A DNA stretch of 64,000 nucleotides from DASVHS01 sp038244815 (GTDB taxonomy: Bacteria > Acidobacteriota > Thermoanaerobaculia > Gp7-AA8): NCBI GenBank assembly GCA_038244815.1, contig JBBRTB010000015.1, forward strand, positions 1-64,000, read 5' to 3'. Below the pieces are notes generated by a model. It was not told where the DNA came from, made no database searches, and worked only from the letters and a program-made list of their open reading frames with translations. The position numbers were made by a program, and so were the translations under genes. Each line of letters begins with the position of its first letter. Position 1 is the first letter of the stretch. Shown here in pieces: positions 26,202-35,599 of the stretch.

Positions 26202-27478
26202 ACGTAAGGATTCTCCGCGCGCTCGTGGCCGCGACACTTCTCACGGCCGCCTGTTCCAGTACCACCGCCCCGCCACCGGCCACCGCACCACCCACCCACG
26301 AAGATCATTTCCTCGTCAATCCCCGCGCCGGCTACACGAAGGTCTCACCGCCCGGGGTGGAAAAGCGGTTCGAGTCGGCCTGGCGCCTTTTCCTCTCCGG
26401 AGACCTGGCCGGGGCGCGGAAGCAGATCGCCGGTCTCCGCGCGCGCAACCCCGAGTACCTGCCCGCGGCACTGGCCGAAGCAGCCATCGATCTCAAGGAA
26501 GGCAACCTCGCGGCGGCCCGATCGATCGTGCAACGCGTCGAGAGCGAGGCGCCCGACTACTCGACGGCGCAGGTCTACGACGCCGAGATCGCCATCGCCG
26601 AGCACCGCACCCAGGCCGCGTACGACATCTATGGCACGCTCGCCCAGCGTCCGGATGCACCGCCATCGGCCTCCGAGCGGGTGATCATGTTGCAGAATCG
26701 CCTGTTCGAGGAGTTGTTCTCATCCGCGCAGACGGCCCCTGACGAAGAGTCGATCCGGCTGCTCCAGGAGGCGCTGACCATCAATCCTGGCGCGGTGAAC
26801 GCACGCGTCATGCTGGCGGACAAGCTCATCGCCCGTCATGCCGTCGAAGAGGCCCGAGCGATTCTCGACCCGGTCGTGAACTCGCCGGAGGCCGACAAGC
26901 CGGAAGTGCAGCAGGCGCTCGCCGAGATCGAGGTTGGCCGCGGCCAGTACCAGCAGGCCATCGCCCGGTACGACCGGCTGTCGCGCCTGGATCCGCGGTA
27001 CAAGCCGCGGCTCGACCAGATCAAGCAGCAGTGGAGCGCGGCCAATATGCCGCCGCAATACCAGCGGGCTTTCGGGAGCGACGCCATCGACCGATCCGAC
27101 TTCGCGGTCCTCGCTTACTGGAAGCTGGCATCGATCCGCTTCGCCCAGAACCTGGGCTCGCCGCCGATCGCCATCGACATCGAAGGCATCCCCGGACGCG
27201 AAGAGATCATCCGCATGATCGCCGTCGGTGTCTATGACGTCGATCCGGTGACGCGCCGGGTCTCGCCGCTCCGGCCGGTGAACGCCGCCAACCTCGAGCG
27301 GCTCGGCACGCGCCTGCTCACGGCCGGACGCGCCGGCTGCGCGCGGGGCATTCCGGCCGAGAACGTTCTCACCGCCTGCGGCGTGAGCGATCCCGCCGTC
27401 ACCCTTCCGCCCGATGCACTTGTCACCGGAAAGATGGCCGCGGCCATGCTCGACGACATCGAGAAAGTGCTGCACTAG
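26198..27478 (+). CDS. TPR-repeat lipoprotein
   Basis: This encodes 426 residues. TTG 26198 overlaps the miaA stop as TTGA and opens a lipoprotein signal with lipobox LTAAC near residue 18. A Pro/Thr-rich linker follows, then four or more TPR-like helical pairs (about 55-270). The C-terminal domain (about 290-426) contains PIAIDIEGIPGREEII and VTGKMAAAML, reminiscent of S-layer-homology-type helices. It is probably an outer-membrane scaffold protein. No precise function. Confidence 0.75.
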   Translation: MNVRILRALVAATLLTAACSSTTAPPPATAPPTHEDHFLVNPRAGYTKVSPPGVEKRFESAWRLFLSGDLAGARKQIAGLRARNPEYLPAALAEAAIDLKEGNLAAARSIVQRVESEAPDYSTAQVYDAEIAIAEHRTQAAYDIYGTLAQRPDAPPSASERVIMLQNRLFEELFSSAQTAPDEESIRLLQEALTINPGAVNARVMLADKLIARHAVEEARAILDPVVNSPEADKPEVQQALAEIEVGRGQYQQAIARYDRLSRLDPRYKPRLDQIKQQWSAANMPPQYQRAFGSDAIDRSDFAVLAYWKLASIRFAQNLGSPPIAIDIEGIPGREEIIRMIAVGVYDVDPVTRRVSPLRPVNAANLERLGTRLLTAGRAGCARGIPAENVLTACGVSDPAVTLPPDALVTGKMAAAMLDDIEKVLH

Positions 27479-27493
27479 CCGGCAAAGCGGAGA

Positions 27494-28126
27494 TCAGCGG
27501 AACAGCGTCAGCCGCGGGAGCACGAACTTCTCGCGGATGGCGCGGCGGAGGTTGGCCTCGTACGTCCGCTGGCGCGTCTTGTCGTCGAGATCGGCGACGA
27601 TGAGTGTGATCGGCTCGACGAGACGGCGGCGTTCGCTCTCCGGCATCGATTCGAGAAGGCGATCCATGAGACCGCGCTCGACTTCGATGAGCCGCTCCTC
27701 GATGTTCGGCACGCTCCTGGCCGAGAGCAGCCCGCGAATCTCGGCGGCAATGGCCGAGACGATCGCCGGCGGGGCTTCGGAGCGCTCGACGTCGGCGGCA
27801 AGCGCCTCCAGCAGGCCGCTCACATTCTCTTCCGGCGCGGAGTCGCCGCTGCCGGCGTAGAGATCCTGCCGGTCCTGCCAGATCTCCTTCACGGCGTGCC
27901 TGCAGTACGAGAGGCTGGAGATCACTTTGTGCCGTCCACTGGTCTCGTTGTTCTCGAACACGCTGTCGATGGCCTCGATGACGACGGCCAGCGGAATCCC
28001 GTCGTCGAACCACTTCTTCATCAGCGCCCAGTCCCTGGCGTTGAGGATGAAGGGCGTGCCGCGGCGATGCGCGAAGTGCGCTTCGATCTCCAGGAAGTAG
28101 TCGCTGGCGACGGGTGTGACGGTCAC
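27494..28126 (-). CDS. conserved-looking hypothetical protein
   Basis: This 210-residue soluble, charged, mainly helical protein starts at ATG 28126. The N-terminal block (about 1-60) contains DWALMKKWFDDGIPLAVVIEAIDSVF, a pattern I have no firm family for. The rest is Glu/Arg-rich helix. It converges on the TPR lipoprotein (15-base gap) and diverges from the FHA-phosphatase gene. Codon use matches the neighbours, so I regard it as real. Confidence 0.7.
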   Translation of the reverse strand: MTVTPVASDYFLEIEAHFAHRRGTPFILNARDWALMKKWFDDGIPLAVVIEAIDSVFENNETSGRHKVISSLSYCRHAVKEIWQDRQDLYAGSGDSAPEENVSGLLEALAADVERSEAPPAIVSAIAAEIRGLLSARSVPNIEERLIEVERGLMDRLLESMPESERRRLVEPITLIVADLDDKTRQRTYEANLRRAIREKFVLPRLTLFR

Positions 28127-28152
28127 GATCGAGCTCTATTGTGACGCACTGC

Positions 28153-28158
28153 TAGAAT
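28153..28158 (+). promoter_or_regulatory. candidate -10 hexamer TAGAAT
   Basis: TAGAATGACCG recurs exactly at 47547-47557, also at the start of a signalling gene. Here it places transcription start near 28165 and favours the second ATG (28184) over ATG 28157. The -35 region is not convincing. Confidence 0.35.
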
Positions 28159-28183
28159 GACCGGCATCGCCTCTGGAGATCGG

Positions 28184-29827
28184 ATGGACCTGTCGACGCC
28201 GCGCGCCGAAGTCACCGTGTACTCGCCGCTTTCCACGCCCTTGCGTCAGGCTCTGGACGGCGAGACCGTGTCGATCGGCCGCGCTTCCGAGTGCTCGATC
28301 CCGATCCGCGACCGTTTTCTCTCGCGCAAGCACGCCGAGATCGTCCGCGCCGGCACGAACTGGATCCTCAAGGACCTCGGCAGCGCCAACGGCACATATC
28401 TCAACGGCGCACGTGTCAAGCGGGACACCCGGCTCAACTCCGGTGACCGCATCCGCCTCGGCGACACCGAGATCGTGTTCCTGGAGCGGGAGCAGACCAC
28501 GGATCGTTTCCTGGCCGTGGCCGACACGGCCGCACAGCCCACCATCACCATTCCCGTGCAGGAGATCGATGTCGAGGCCAACGAGCCAATCGACGTTCCC
28601 CGTCTGCAGACGCTCAACGCCCTGGCTCGCGAGCTGATCGAAGACCGGCCCATGTACGAGCTCTTCGGATTCCTCGTCGAGCGGGTCATGGAGCACCTCA
28701 CTCCCTCGCGCGCGGCCGTGGCGTTGCTGGCAGAGGACGGGAAAACGTTCGCGCACGTCGAGGTGCGCCGGGCCGATGAGAGCGACAGGTCAGAGCTCAA
28801 GATCAGTCAGACGCTGCTCAATGCCGTGATCGAGGACAAAAAGGCGCTGGCGTGCATGGACGTGGCCGGCGACAAGAAGCTGAGCATGTCCAAGTCGATC
28901 GCCATGCAGGGGATCCGCTCGATTCTGTGCGCGCCGCTCATCGTCGGCAATGAGGTCGAGGGCGTGCTCTACGTCGACTATCTCATCGCCCAGAAATCGA
29001 TCTCCATGGAGGACGTGCGCCTGGTCGCCCAGATCGCGCGGTTCGCGGCGATCAAGCTCGAGACCACGCGGCTGCGCGAGGAGGCCATCGAGAAGCGGCT
29101 GATGGACGAGGAGCTGCGCACGGCCTCGAACATTCAGCGGCGCCTGCTGCCGCCCGCCCCCACCGGTGTGGCCGGCTACTCGTTCGTGGGCACGAATCAA
29201 CCGTCACGCACCGTCAGCGGCGACTACTACGACTTCCTGGTCCGCCCCGACGGCCGCATCTACTTCGTCATCGCCGACGTCAGCGGCAAAGGCGTTCCGG
29301 CCGGCCTGATGATGGCCGGGCTGCAGGTGGCGTTTCGCATTTTCGCGAAGAGCAATCCCGATCCGGCCACGCTCGTCGCGCAACTCAACGAGTCGCTGCA
29401 CGAGACATTGCCGCGCTCCAAGTTCGTCACGCTGTTCCTCGGCCGGCTGGACACGGCCACCGGCGTCGTCGAATTCGTCAACGCCGGCCACACGCCGCCG
29501 TTGTGGATCCGCCGCAGTGGTGCCGAGGAAGTGCTGGCCGGAGACATCCTCCTCGGCGTGGTCACCGCGGCGCACTACTTGAATCGCAAGCTGCAACTCG
29601 AGCCGGGTGAATCGCTCGTGCTCTTCACCGACGGCGTGACCGAAGCGCAGAACAGCAGCGGCACCGACCTGGGCGCAGAAACGCTGGGGCGGGCGGTGGA
29701 GGGAACGTTCGGCAAGAGCGCGGGCGAGGTGGCCTATGCGATCAGCGAAGCAGTGCTCTCGCACTCCGGCGACGCCGAAGCACTCGACGACGATGTGACC
29801 GTGGTAGTGGTGACTCGCTCGCTCTAG
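28184..29827 (+). CDS. FHA-GAF-SpoIIE-type PP2C phosphatase
   Basis: This 547-residue cytosolic signalling protein has three parts. An FHA domain (about 8-100: SIGRASECSIPI, SRKHAEI, SANGTYLNG) binds phosphothreonine. A GAF domain spans about 145-300. A C-terminal PP2C/SpoIIE phosphatase (about 320-545) shows SGDYYDF, ADVSGKGVPAGL, NAGHTPPL and TDGVTEA. It probably dephosphorylates a partner-switching or kinase target. ATG 28184 has GGAGA 5 bases before it; ATG 28157 lacks a site and sits inside a TAGAAT box. Confidence 0.93.
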   Translation: MDLSTPRAEVTVYSPLSTPLRQALDGETVSIGRASECSIPIRDRFLSRKHAEIVRAGTNWILKDLGSANGTYLNGARVKRDTRLNSGDRIRLGDTEIVFLEREQTTDRFLAVADTAAQPTITIPVQEIDVEANEPIDVPRLQTLNALARELIEDRPMYELFGFLVERVMEHLTPSRAAVALLAEDGKTFAHVEVRRADESDRSELKISQTLLNAVIEDKKALACMDVAGDKKLSMSKSIAMQGIRSILCAPLIVGNEVEGVLYVDYLIAQKSISMEDVRLVAQIARFAAIKLETTRLREEAIEKRLMDEELRTASNIQRRLLPPAPTGVAGYSFVGTNQPSRTVSGDYYDFLVRPDGRIYFVIADVSGKGVPAGLMMAGLQVAFRIFAKSNPDPATLVAQLNESLHETLPRSKFVTLFLGRLDTATGVVEFVNAGHTPPLWIRRSGAEEVLAGDILLGVVTAAHYLNRKLQLEPGESLVLFTDGVTEAQNSSGTDLGAETLGRAVEGTFGKSAGEVAYAISEAVLSHSGDAEALDDDVTVVVVTRSL

Positions 29828-29834
29828 GAAGCCG

Positions 29835-30183
29835 GCGGTGCAACTGCGGGATTCGCGGGCTCATTCGTCGCGGCACAAAAGCCGGGAGCAGGTCAGCGTC
29901 ATTCCGAGCCGCGAAGACGGCGAGGAATCCGGGGGGAGGGCGCGACTCCCCCGCCCGGATTCGTCGCGCTCTGCGGCGCTCGGAATGACTAGCGGTGCAA
30001 CTGCGGGATTCGCGGGCTCATTCGTCGCGGCACAAAAGCCGGGAGCAGGTCAGCGTCATTCCGAGCCGCGAAGACGGCGAGGAATCCGGGGGGAGGGCGC
30101 GACTCCCCCGCCCGGATTCCTCGCGCTCTGCGGCGCTCGGAATGACTAGCGGTGCAACTGCGGGATTCGCGGGCTCATTCGTC
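29835..30183 (+). repeat. 157-bp tandem duplication carrying REP pairs
   Basis: Two full 157-base units start at 29835 and 29992, and a partial third of about 35 bases starts at 30149. Each begins GCGGTGCAACTGCGGGATTC. The units differ at one noticed base (GATTCGTCG versus GATTCCTCG). Each contains a forward REP copy (from 29899 and 30056) and an inverted one (to 29990 and 30147). The open frames across it change phase between units and are not coding. Confidence 0.93.
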
Positions 30184-30243
30184 ATGGTACCGAGCGCAAG
30201 CGAAACTGGGGGGAGTGTGCCCGCAGCTACGAAACGGCACGCG

Positions 30244-30765
30244 CTACTGCTGCTTCAGCCACTGCTCGATGGCGGCGGTGGCGCGCGCGTTCCGGAAGTT
30301 GTACCAGGCCCGCTCGACGGTCCGATCGCTTGCCAGCACGCTTCGCCATGTTGCGCTGCCGACGCTCTTCATGAGCGCCGTGCGCGTGCCCGTCGGCTCG
30401 AGCGTCTCGATGAAGGCACGGCGATCCTCGTCCTCCGACTTGCGGACCGGTACGCGCCTGTAGCGCGAGGCCTCGAGCGTCGTGCCGTCGCGCGACTCCA
30501 CGACTTCTCCGCTCTCGACGTCGAGGTAATAGGCGATGACGCCGGAGCCGTCGAGATACGCGGCCTGCAGACCCTCGAGGTCGGTTTTCGGTGCGGTGAG
30601 CCCGATCTTCGCGGCGGCCGGCACCGGCGCGGGCGGCGGCGCGGCCGCGGGCGGCGGCAGACCCCACTTCATGTTCTGCCGCAGGAACGCCTCGTCGCGC
30701 TCTTCGCGCCGCCGGGTCCAGCCCCGCAGGGCCAGTCTGATTTTCTGGAAGAACGAGATGGCCAT
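30244..30765 (-). CDS. UPF0158-like protein
   Basis: This encodes 173 residues. The N-terminal 60 residues are basic with a Pro/Ala-rich linker. The C-terminal part resembles UPF0158 proteins: YYLDVESGEVV, a run of paired acidic residues (KSEDEDRRAFIETL), and AWYNFRNARATAAIEQWLKQ at the end. Function is unknown in that family. I start at ATG 30765; upstream codons are shadows of the divergent murQ. It ends about 60 bases from the tandem duplication. Confidence 0.65.
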   Translation of the reverse strand: MAISFFQKIRLALRGWTRRREERDEAFLRQNMKWGLPPPAAAPPPAPVPAAAKIGLTAPKTDLEGLQAAYLDGSGVIAYYLDVESGEVVESRDGTTLEASRYRRVPVRKSEDEDRRAFIETLEPTGTRTALMKSVGSATWRSVLASDRTVERAWYNFRNARATAAIEQWLKQQ

Positions 30766-30806
30766 GATCCGGTTGTCGTGCAGTGGCAATGATATCTTCC
30801 GCCGGC

Positions 30807-31673
30807 ATGAGCCAAGACCGGCTCGAGACGAGTCTCGACATCGATCGCCTGTCATCACTCGAGATCGTCCGCATCATTCAGGAAGAGGACGCGAAGGTGG
30901 CCGCGGCGGTGGCCGCGCAGCGGGAACGGATCGCCCACGCCGTCGACCAGATCGTCGAGCGGATGTGGCACGGCGGCCGTCTCTTCTACGCAGGTGCCGG
31001 GACGAGCGGGCGCATGGCCATGCTCGACGCCTCGGAGCTGCCGCCCACGTATGGCATCGACCCCTCGCTCGTCCGCGTGATCATGGCCGGCGGTCCGAGC
31101 GCGTTCTTCGAAGCGGCCGAGGGGGCCGAAGACGACGAAGACGCCGCCATCGAGTCGGTGAATCGCGATGTGCGCGCGGACGACGCCGTCATCGGGATCG
31201 CTGCGTCGGGCACGACGCCGTTCACCGTCGCCGCTGTCCGCCGCGCCAACATGCTCGGCGCGCTCACCGTCGGCGTCACCTCGGTGGCCGGCTCTCCACT
31301 GGCCAGCGAAGTGGACATCGCCATCGTCCCCCTGACCGGCCCCGAAGTGATCATGGGCTCGTCGCGCATGAAGAGCGGCACGGCGCAGAAGCTCGTGCTC
31401 AACGCGATCTCGACCGCGGTGATGATTCGCCTCGGGCACGTCTACTCGAACCTGATGATCGACATGCCGGCGACGAACGAGAAGCTGCGCGGCCGTGCCG
31501 TGCGCATGGTGGAGCTCGCCGCTGGCGTGACGCGGCCCCTGGCGGTGCAGGCCCTGCGCGACGCTGAGGGAAGCGTGCGGCTGGCCACCGTCATGGCCAA
31601 AAAGAACATCGGCGCCGCCGAGGCCCGACAACTGCTCGAGAGGAACTCGTTGCGCGAGGTGCTCGGCCAGTGA
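30807..31673 (+). CDS. murQ: N-acetylmuramic acid 6-phosphate etherase
   Basis: This 288-residue enzyme cleaves the lactyl ether of MurNAc-6-phosphate to GlcNAc-6-phosphate and lactate. The SIS fold carries GAGTSGRMAMLDASELPPTYG (catalytic Glu in SELPP), and IAASGTTPF and GSSRMKSGTAQK are typical. ATG 30807 is chosen over GTG 30783 because the family N-terminus starts near TSLDIDRLS. It heads an operon with anmK, nagA and nagB for peptidoglycan-sugar recycling. Confidence 0.95.
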   Translation: MSQDRLETSLDIDRLSSLEIVRIIQEEDAKVAAAVAAQRERIAHAVDQIVERMWHGGRLFYAGAGTSGRMAMLDASELPPTYGIDPSLVRVIMAGGPSAFFEAAEGAEDDEDAAIESVNRDVRADDAVIGIAASGTTPFTVAAVRRANMLGALTVGVTSVAGSPLASEVDIAIVPLTGPEVIMGSSRMKSGTAQKLVLNAISTAVMIRLGHVYSNLMIDMPATNEKLRGRAVRMVELAAGVTRPLAVQALRDAEGSVRLATVMAKKNIGAAEARQLLERNSLREVLGQ

Positions 31674-32872
31674 ACCGCATGGAGCGGCTCATCGAAATCA
31701 CGAGAAAGCCGCAGCGCGTGGTCATCGGCCTGATGTCCGGCACCTCCGTCGACGCGGTCGACGCGGTGCTGGTGCGGATCTCCGGCGTGGCACCCTCGGC
31801 CAGGATCGAGAAGATCCGCTTCGGCAGTTATCCGTTCCCTGAAGACATCCGCACGCGCATCAACACGCTGTTCGACAAGGACAAGGCCAGCATCGAGGAG
31901 ATCTGTCACCTCGACTTCGTCCTCGGCGAATTGTTCGCCGCTGCGGCGAGCCGCGTCATCGCCGAGGCGGGAATGACCAACGATCAAGTCGACGTGATCG
32001 CCACAGCCGGCCAGACGATCTGGCACCGGCCGCGGCCGACGAACGAGGAATCGGCGGCCAGCGTTCCCTGGATCGGGAAGTCGGTGGCCACGCGCTCGAC
32101 GCTGGCCATCGGCCAGGCCGCGGTCATCGCCGAGCGCACCGGGATCCTCACCGTCGGCGATCTGCGCGTTCGCGACGTCGCGGCAGGCGGACACGGTGCG
32201 CCGCTCGTCGCTTATTTCGACTGGGCGCAGCTCCGTCACGCCACCAGGGCGCGAGCCATGCAGAACATCGGCGGCATCGCCAACGTGACGTACGTTCCGC
32301 CGGGCGCGGAGCTCGGAGACGTGCTGGCGTTCGATACGGGACCCGGCAACATGATCATCGATGCGCTCGTCTACATCCTCAGCGACGGCACCGAGACGTT
32401 CGACCGTGACGGTCTGCGTGCCGCGCGCGGCACGGTCAATGAAGACATGCTGTCGTGGTGCATGGCCGATCCGTACTTCCAGCTCAAACCGCCCAAGACC
32501 ACCGGCCGCGAGCGCTTCGGACGGCAATACGCGCGCCGCCTGGTGGACCGCTTCGCCGGCGTTCCGTTCGACGATCTCGTGGCCACGGCGACGGCGCTGA
32601 CCGCCGGCAGCATCGCCGGCGCCTACCGGAGCTTCATCGCCCGTCCGGTCGACGAGATGATCGTGGCCGGCGGCGGCGCCAGGAACCCCACGTTACTGCG
32701 CATGTTGCGCGAGCGGTTGCCGGAGTGCGAGATCAGCGTGCATGAGCATCTCCAGGAGAAGGAAGCGATGGCCATGGCCCTGATCGCAAACGATTCGCTG
32801 GCCGGCATGAACACGAACGTTCCCGCCGCGACCGGAGGCCAGCCGGTGATCCTCGGGAAGATCTGCGTATGA
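31670..32872 (+). CDS. anmK: anhydro-N-acetylmuramic acid kinase
   Basis: This 400-residue kinase opens and phosphorylates 1,6-anhydro-MurNAc, giving the MurQ substrate. It has GLMSGTSVDAVDAVLV near residue 20, FDTGPGNMIIDAL, and VAGGGARNPTLL (ATP-binding ASKHA fold). GTG 31670 overlaps the murQ stop (GTGA), and ATG 31679 is a possible alternative. The stop overlaps nagA. Confidence 0.96.
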   Translation: MNRMERLIEITRKPQRVVIGLMSGTSVDAVDAVLVRISGVAPSARIEKIRFGSYPFPEDIRTRINTLFDKDKASIEEICHLDFVLGELFAAAASRVIAEAGMTNDQVDVIATAGQTIWHRPRPTNEESAASVPWIGKSVATRSTLAIGQAAVIAERTGILTVGDLRVRDVAAGGHGAPLVAYFDWAQLRHATRARAMQNIGGIANVTYVPPGAELGDVLAFDTGPGNMIIDALVYILSDGTETFDRDGLRAARGTVNEDMLSWCMADPYFQLKPPKTTGRERFGRQYARRLVDRFAGVPFDDLVATATALTAGSIAGAYRSFIARPVDEMIVAGGGARNPTLLRMLRERLPECEISVHEHLQEKEAMAMALIANDSLAGMNTNVPAATGGQPVILGKICV

Positions 32873-34008
32873 ACGGTGAGAAACAGCTCTTCGGCCGGGC
32901 CTTCGTCGACGGCACGATCAAGGACGACATCCTCATCACAGTGCGCGGCGCGGCTATCGCCGACATCATGCAGATCGCCGCTCCGCCGGCTTCCGCGGAT
33001 CGCGTGAGCGGTCTCATCGTCCCCGGCTTCGTCGACATCCACATCCACGGCGGCGACGGTGCGGATTTCACTGACGGCGACGCCGCGGCCAACGAACGGA
33101 TCGTCAACTTTCACGCGCGGCACGGAACGACCGCCATGGCCGCCACCACGCTTTCGGCGTCGCGCACCGATCTGCAGAAGGCCATCGGCGCGATTGCCCT
33201 CACCGCCGCGAACGCGCCGGGCGGCGCCGAGATCTGCGGCATCCACATGGAAGGACCCTACATCAGCGTCCGCAACGCCGGCGCGCAGGATCCCGCTTCG
33301 ATCCGACCGTCCGACATCCAGGAACTCACTACTCTCCTCGGCGAGGCCCCGAGGATGCGGTGGATCATGACGGTTGCGCCGGAGATCGAGGGAGCGCGTG
33401 CCCTCATCGAACACTTCAAAGGCAAGGTGCTGTTCTCGATCGGACACACCGGAGCGACGTTCGCCGACGCCGTCGCCGCGATCGAATGGGGGGCGTCCAG
33501 CTTCACGCATCTCTTCAACGCCATGACCGGCATGCACCATCGCGAGCCGGGCGTGGTGGGCGCCGCGCTGGAGTCGGTCGATGCCACCGCGGAGTTGATC
33601 GCGGACGGCATCCACGTCCATCGCGCCGTGATGCGCATCGCCTGTGGGGCCATGCCGAACCGGATCGCGCTCGTGACCGACGCCATTCGCGCCTCCGGAA
33701 TGCCCGACGGCAAGTACAGGCTGTACGACTACGAGATCACCGTCGCCGGCGGCACGGCACGCCTTCCGAACGGTACGCTGGCCGGCAGCGTGCTGACCAT
33801 GGACCGCGCCGTCCAGAACATGGTCGAGCTGGCGGGCATCCCGGTGGAGCGAGTGCTCCCCATGGCCAGCGAAGTGCCGGCGAGAATTCTGGGCGTGGGC
33901 GACCGCAAGGGAAGAATCGAGAACAGCTACGACGCCGATCTCGTGATCATCAACGAGAAGTTCGAGACCGAGCGCGTGTTCACCCGTGGAGCCGAGGTTC
34001 CGGGTTGA
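32869..34008 (+). CDS. nagA: N-acetylglucosamine-6-phosphate deacetylase
   Basis: This 379-residue amidohydrolase converts GlcNAc-6P to GlcN-6P. It shows HIHGGDGADFTDGD, HMEGPYIS, GHTGATFADA and FTHLFNAM with metal-binding His residues, and LVTDAI (catalytic Asp). ATG 32869 overlaps the anmK stop (ATGA). The stop overlaps the nagB TTG (TTGA). Confidence 0.96.
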   Translation: MNGEKQLFGRAFVDGTIKDDILITVRGAAIADIMQIAAPPASADRVSGLIVPGFVDIHIHGGDGADFTDGDAAANERIVNFHARHGTTAMAATTLSASRTDLQKAIGAIALTAANAPGGAEICGIHMEGPYISVRNAGAQDPASIRPSDIQELTTLLGEAPRMRWIMTVAPEIEGARALIEHFKGKVLFSIGHTGATFADAVAAIEWGASSFTHLFNAMTGMHHREPGVVGAALESVDATAELIADGIHVHRAVMRIACGAMPNRIALVTDAIRASGMPDGKYRLYDYEITVAGGTARLPNGTLAGSVLTMDRAVQNMVELAGIPVERVLPMASEVPARILGVGDRKGRIENSYDADLVIINEKFETERVFTRGAEVPG

Positions 34009-34721
34009 TCTGGGAACAGCTCGAGAACTACGACGCGCTCTCCGGGCGCGCCGCGAAGATTCTGCTCGAAGCGATTCGTGTCAATCCGCGCTCGGTCCTC
34101 GGACTTCCAACCGGCCGCACGCCCATCGGAATGTACAAGCGCGTCGTCGAGGACTGCGGAGCCGTCCACGTCATGCCGACGCATCACTGCTTCCGCGATG
34201 TCACCACGTTCAACCTCGACGAGTATGTCGGCATCCCGCACGATCATGAAGGCAGCTATGCGGCGTACATGAGGCACAAGCTCTTCGAGCACGTCGACGT
34301 GGACCCGGCGCGCACGCACATCCCCGACGGCAACGCGCTCGATCCCGGCGTCGAGTGTGATCGCTACGAGAAGGAGATCCGCGATGCCGGCGGCATCGAC
34401 CTCACCTTCCTCGGCCTGGGACGCAACGGGCACATCGGATTCAACGAGCCCGGCACTCCCTTCGACTCGCGCACGCGCGTCGTGGCACTGACCGAGTCGA
34501 CGCGCAGCGCCAATGCCCCGCATTTCCCCGACGGACCCGTGCCCACCGCCGCCATCACCATGGGCATCGGGACCATCCTGGAGTCGCGCCGCATCGTGCT
34601 GCTCGCCAGCGGGAGCGGCAAACAGGACGCCATCGCCCGGCTGCGTTCGCGCGATATCAGCACCGCCTTCCCGGCCTCCGCGTTGTGGATGCACGAGAAC
34701 GTGCACGTGCTCGTGGCCTGA
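34005..34721 (+). CDS. nagB: glucosamine-6-phosphate deaminase
   Basis: This 238-residue enzyme turns GlcN-6P into fructose-6-phosphate and ammonia, closing the recycling route begun by MurQ. Motifs: LGLPTGRTPIGMYK, FNLDEYVGIP, LGLGRNGHIGFNEPG. The TTG at 34005 overlaps the nagA stop, and the sequence WEQLENYDALS right after it fits the family start. It is slightly shorter than E. coli NagB, which lacks only the C-terminal extension. Confidence 0.93.
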   Translation: MIWEQLENYDALSGRAAKILLEAIRVNPRSVLGLPTGRTPIGMYKRVVEDCGAVHVMPTHHCFRDVTTFNLDEYVGIPHDHEGSYAAYMRHKLFEHVDVDPARTHIPDGNALDPGVECDRYEKEIRDAGGIDLTFLGLGRNGHIGFNEPGTPFDSRTRVVALTESTRSANAPHFPDGPVPTAAITMGIGTILESRRIVLLASGSGKQDAIARLRSRDISTAFPASALWMHENVHVLVA

Positions 34722-34744
34722 GTCCTGCTACGGCCGACGGCGGC

Positions 34745-35599
34745 ATGTCCCGTTCCCGGCGAGTCACGCTGATCCTTTCGACGGTCATCCTGGCCGTGGC
34801 CGGCTACCGGTTCGCCTTCATCTATCGATGGCGCACCGGCGACTGTGCGACTGGCGGGCAGCCGGTGCAAGCCTCCACGATCTATCCACGACGCCTGCTG
34901 GTCATGACGTACAACATCGAAGGAGACGCCGAGTTGCTCAAGGGATCGAGCCACATCGACGAGATCGCCAGGGTGATCAACGAAGTGAACCCCGACATCG
35001 TCGGCCTCAACGAGGTGCACCGCGGGACGTGGCAGGCCAGGTTTCACGACCAGATTGCCCGGCTGCAGCAGCTCACGCACATGAACGGTGTATTCGGGCG
35101 CAGCTACTCGGAGGTCGGCGGCGCGTTCGGCAACGCCATGCTGACGCGCGGCCAGATCGTAGCGGCGGACGTGCACAACCTCCCGTGTGCCGGCGAGCCG
35201 AGATCGCTGCTGGCGACGACCGTGCGGATCGATCACGCCGACATCCAGTTCTTCGTGGGACACGTCGCTTCGTGGGGGGGACTGAACCGCTCCACTCGCG
35301 ACAAACAGCTCGAGTGCATCGGCAGCCACGTGCGGGTGAGCCCCTACCCGCACATCCTCACCGGCGATTTCAACGCACCTCCCGAAGCCACCGAGATGGC
35401 GCGATTCCGCCGGCTCAACACCACACTGCAGATCTGCGGCGCCGGCCTGCCGCCAACCCAACGCGTCATGAACAAGCGAATCGACTACATCTTCGCCGAC
35501 CGCGGATGGCAGGTGCGCAGCGCGCGCGTGCTCGAGGCCGGCCCTTCCGATCATTTCCCCGTCATCGCGGAGCTCTGGCATGACCAAACACAAAACTGA
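34745..35599 (+). CDS. exported endonuclease/exonuclease/phosphatase-family protein
   Basis: This 284-residue protein has a hydrophobic N-terminal segment (about 7-24), so it is membrane-anchored or exported. The EEP (DNase I-like) core has TYNIEGD, LNEVH, GDFNAPP, and IDYIF and SDHFPV near the end, all expected metal/catalytic residues. Substrates of this superfamily range from DNA to sphingomyelin and phosphoinositides. It overlaps the PLD-like gene by 20 bases, which points to phospholipid or envelope chemistry. Confidence 0.82.
   Translation: MSRSRRVTLILSTVILAVAGYRFAFIYRWRTGDCATGGQPVQASTIYPRRLLVMTYNIEGDAELLKGSSHIDEIARVINEVNPDIVGLNEVHRGTWQARFHDQIARLQQLTHMNGVFGRSYSEVGGAFGNAMLTRGQIVAADVHNLPCAGEPRSLLATTVRIDHADIQFFVGHVASWGGLNRSTRDKQLECIGSHVRVSPYPHILTGDFNAPPEATEMARFRRLNTTLQICGAGLPPTQRVMNKRIDYIFADRGWQVRSARVLEAGPSDHFPVIAELWHDQTQN

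Noticed and set aside
29838..30792. Two open frames across the 157-bp duplication
   Set aside because: They are read through REP copies, shift frame between units, and have no conserved content.
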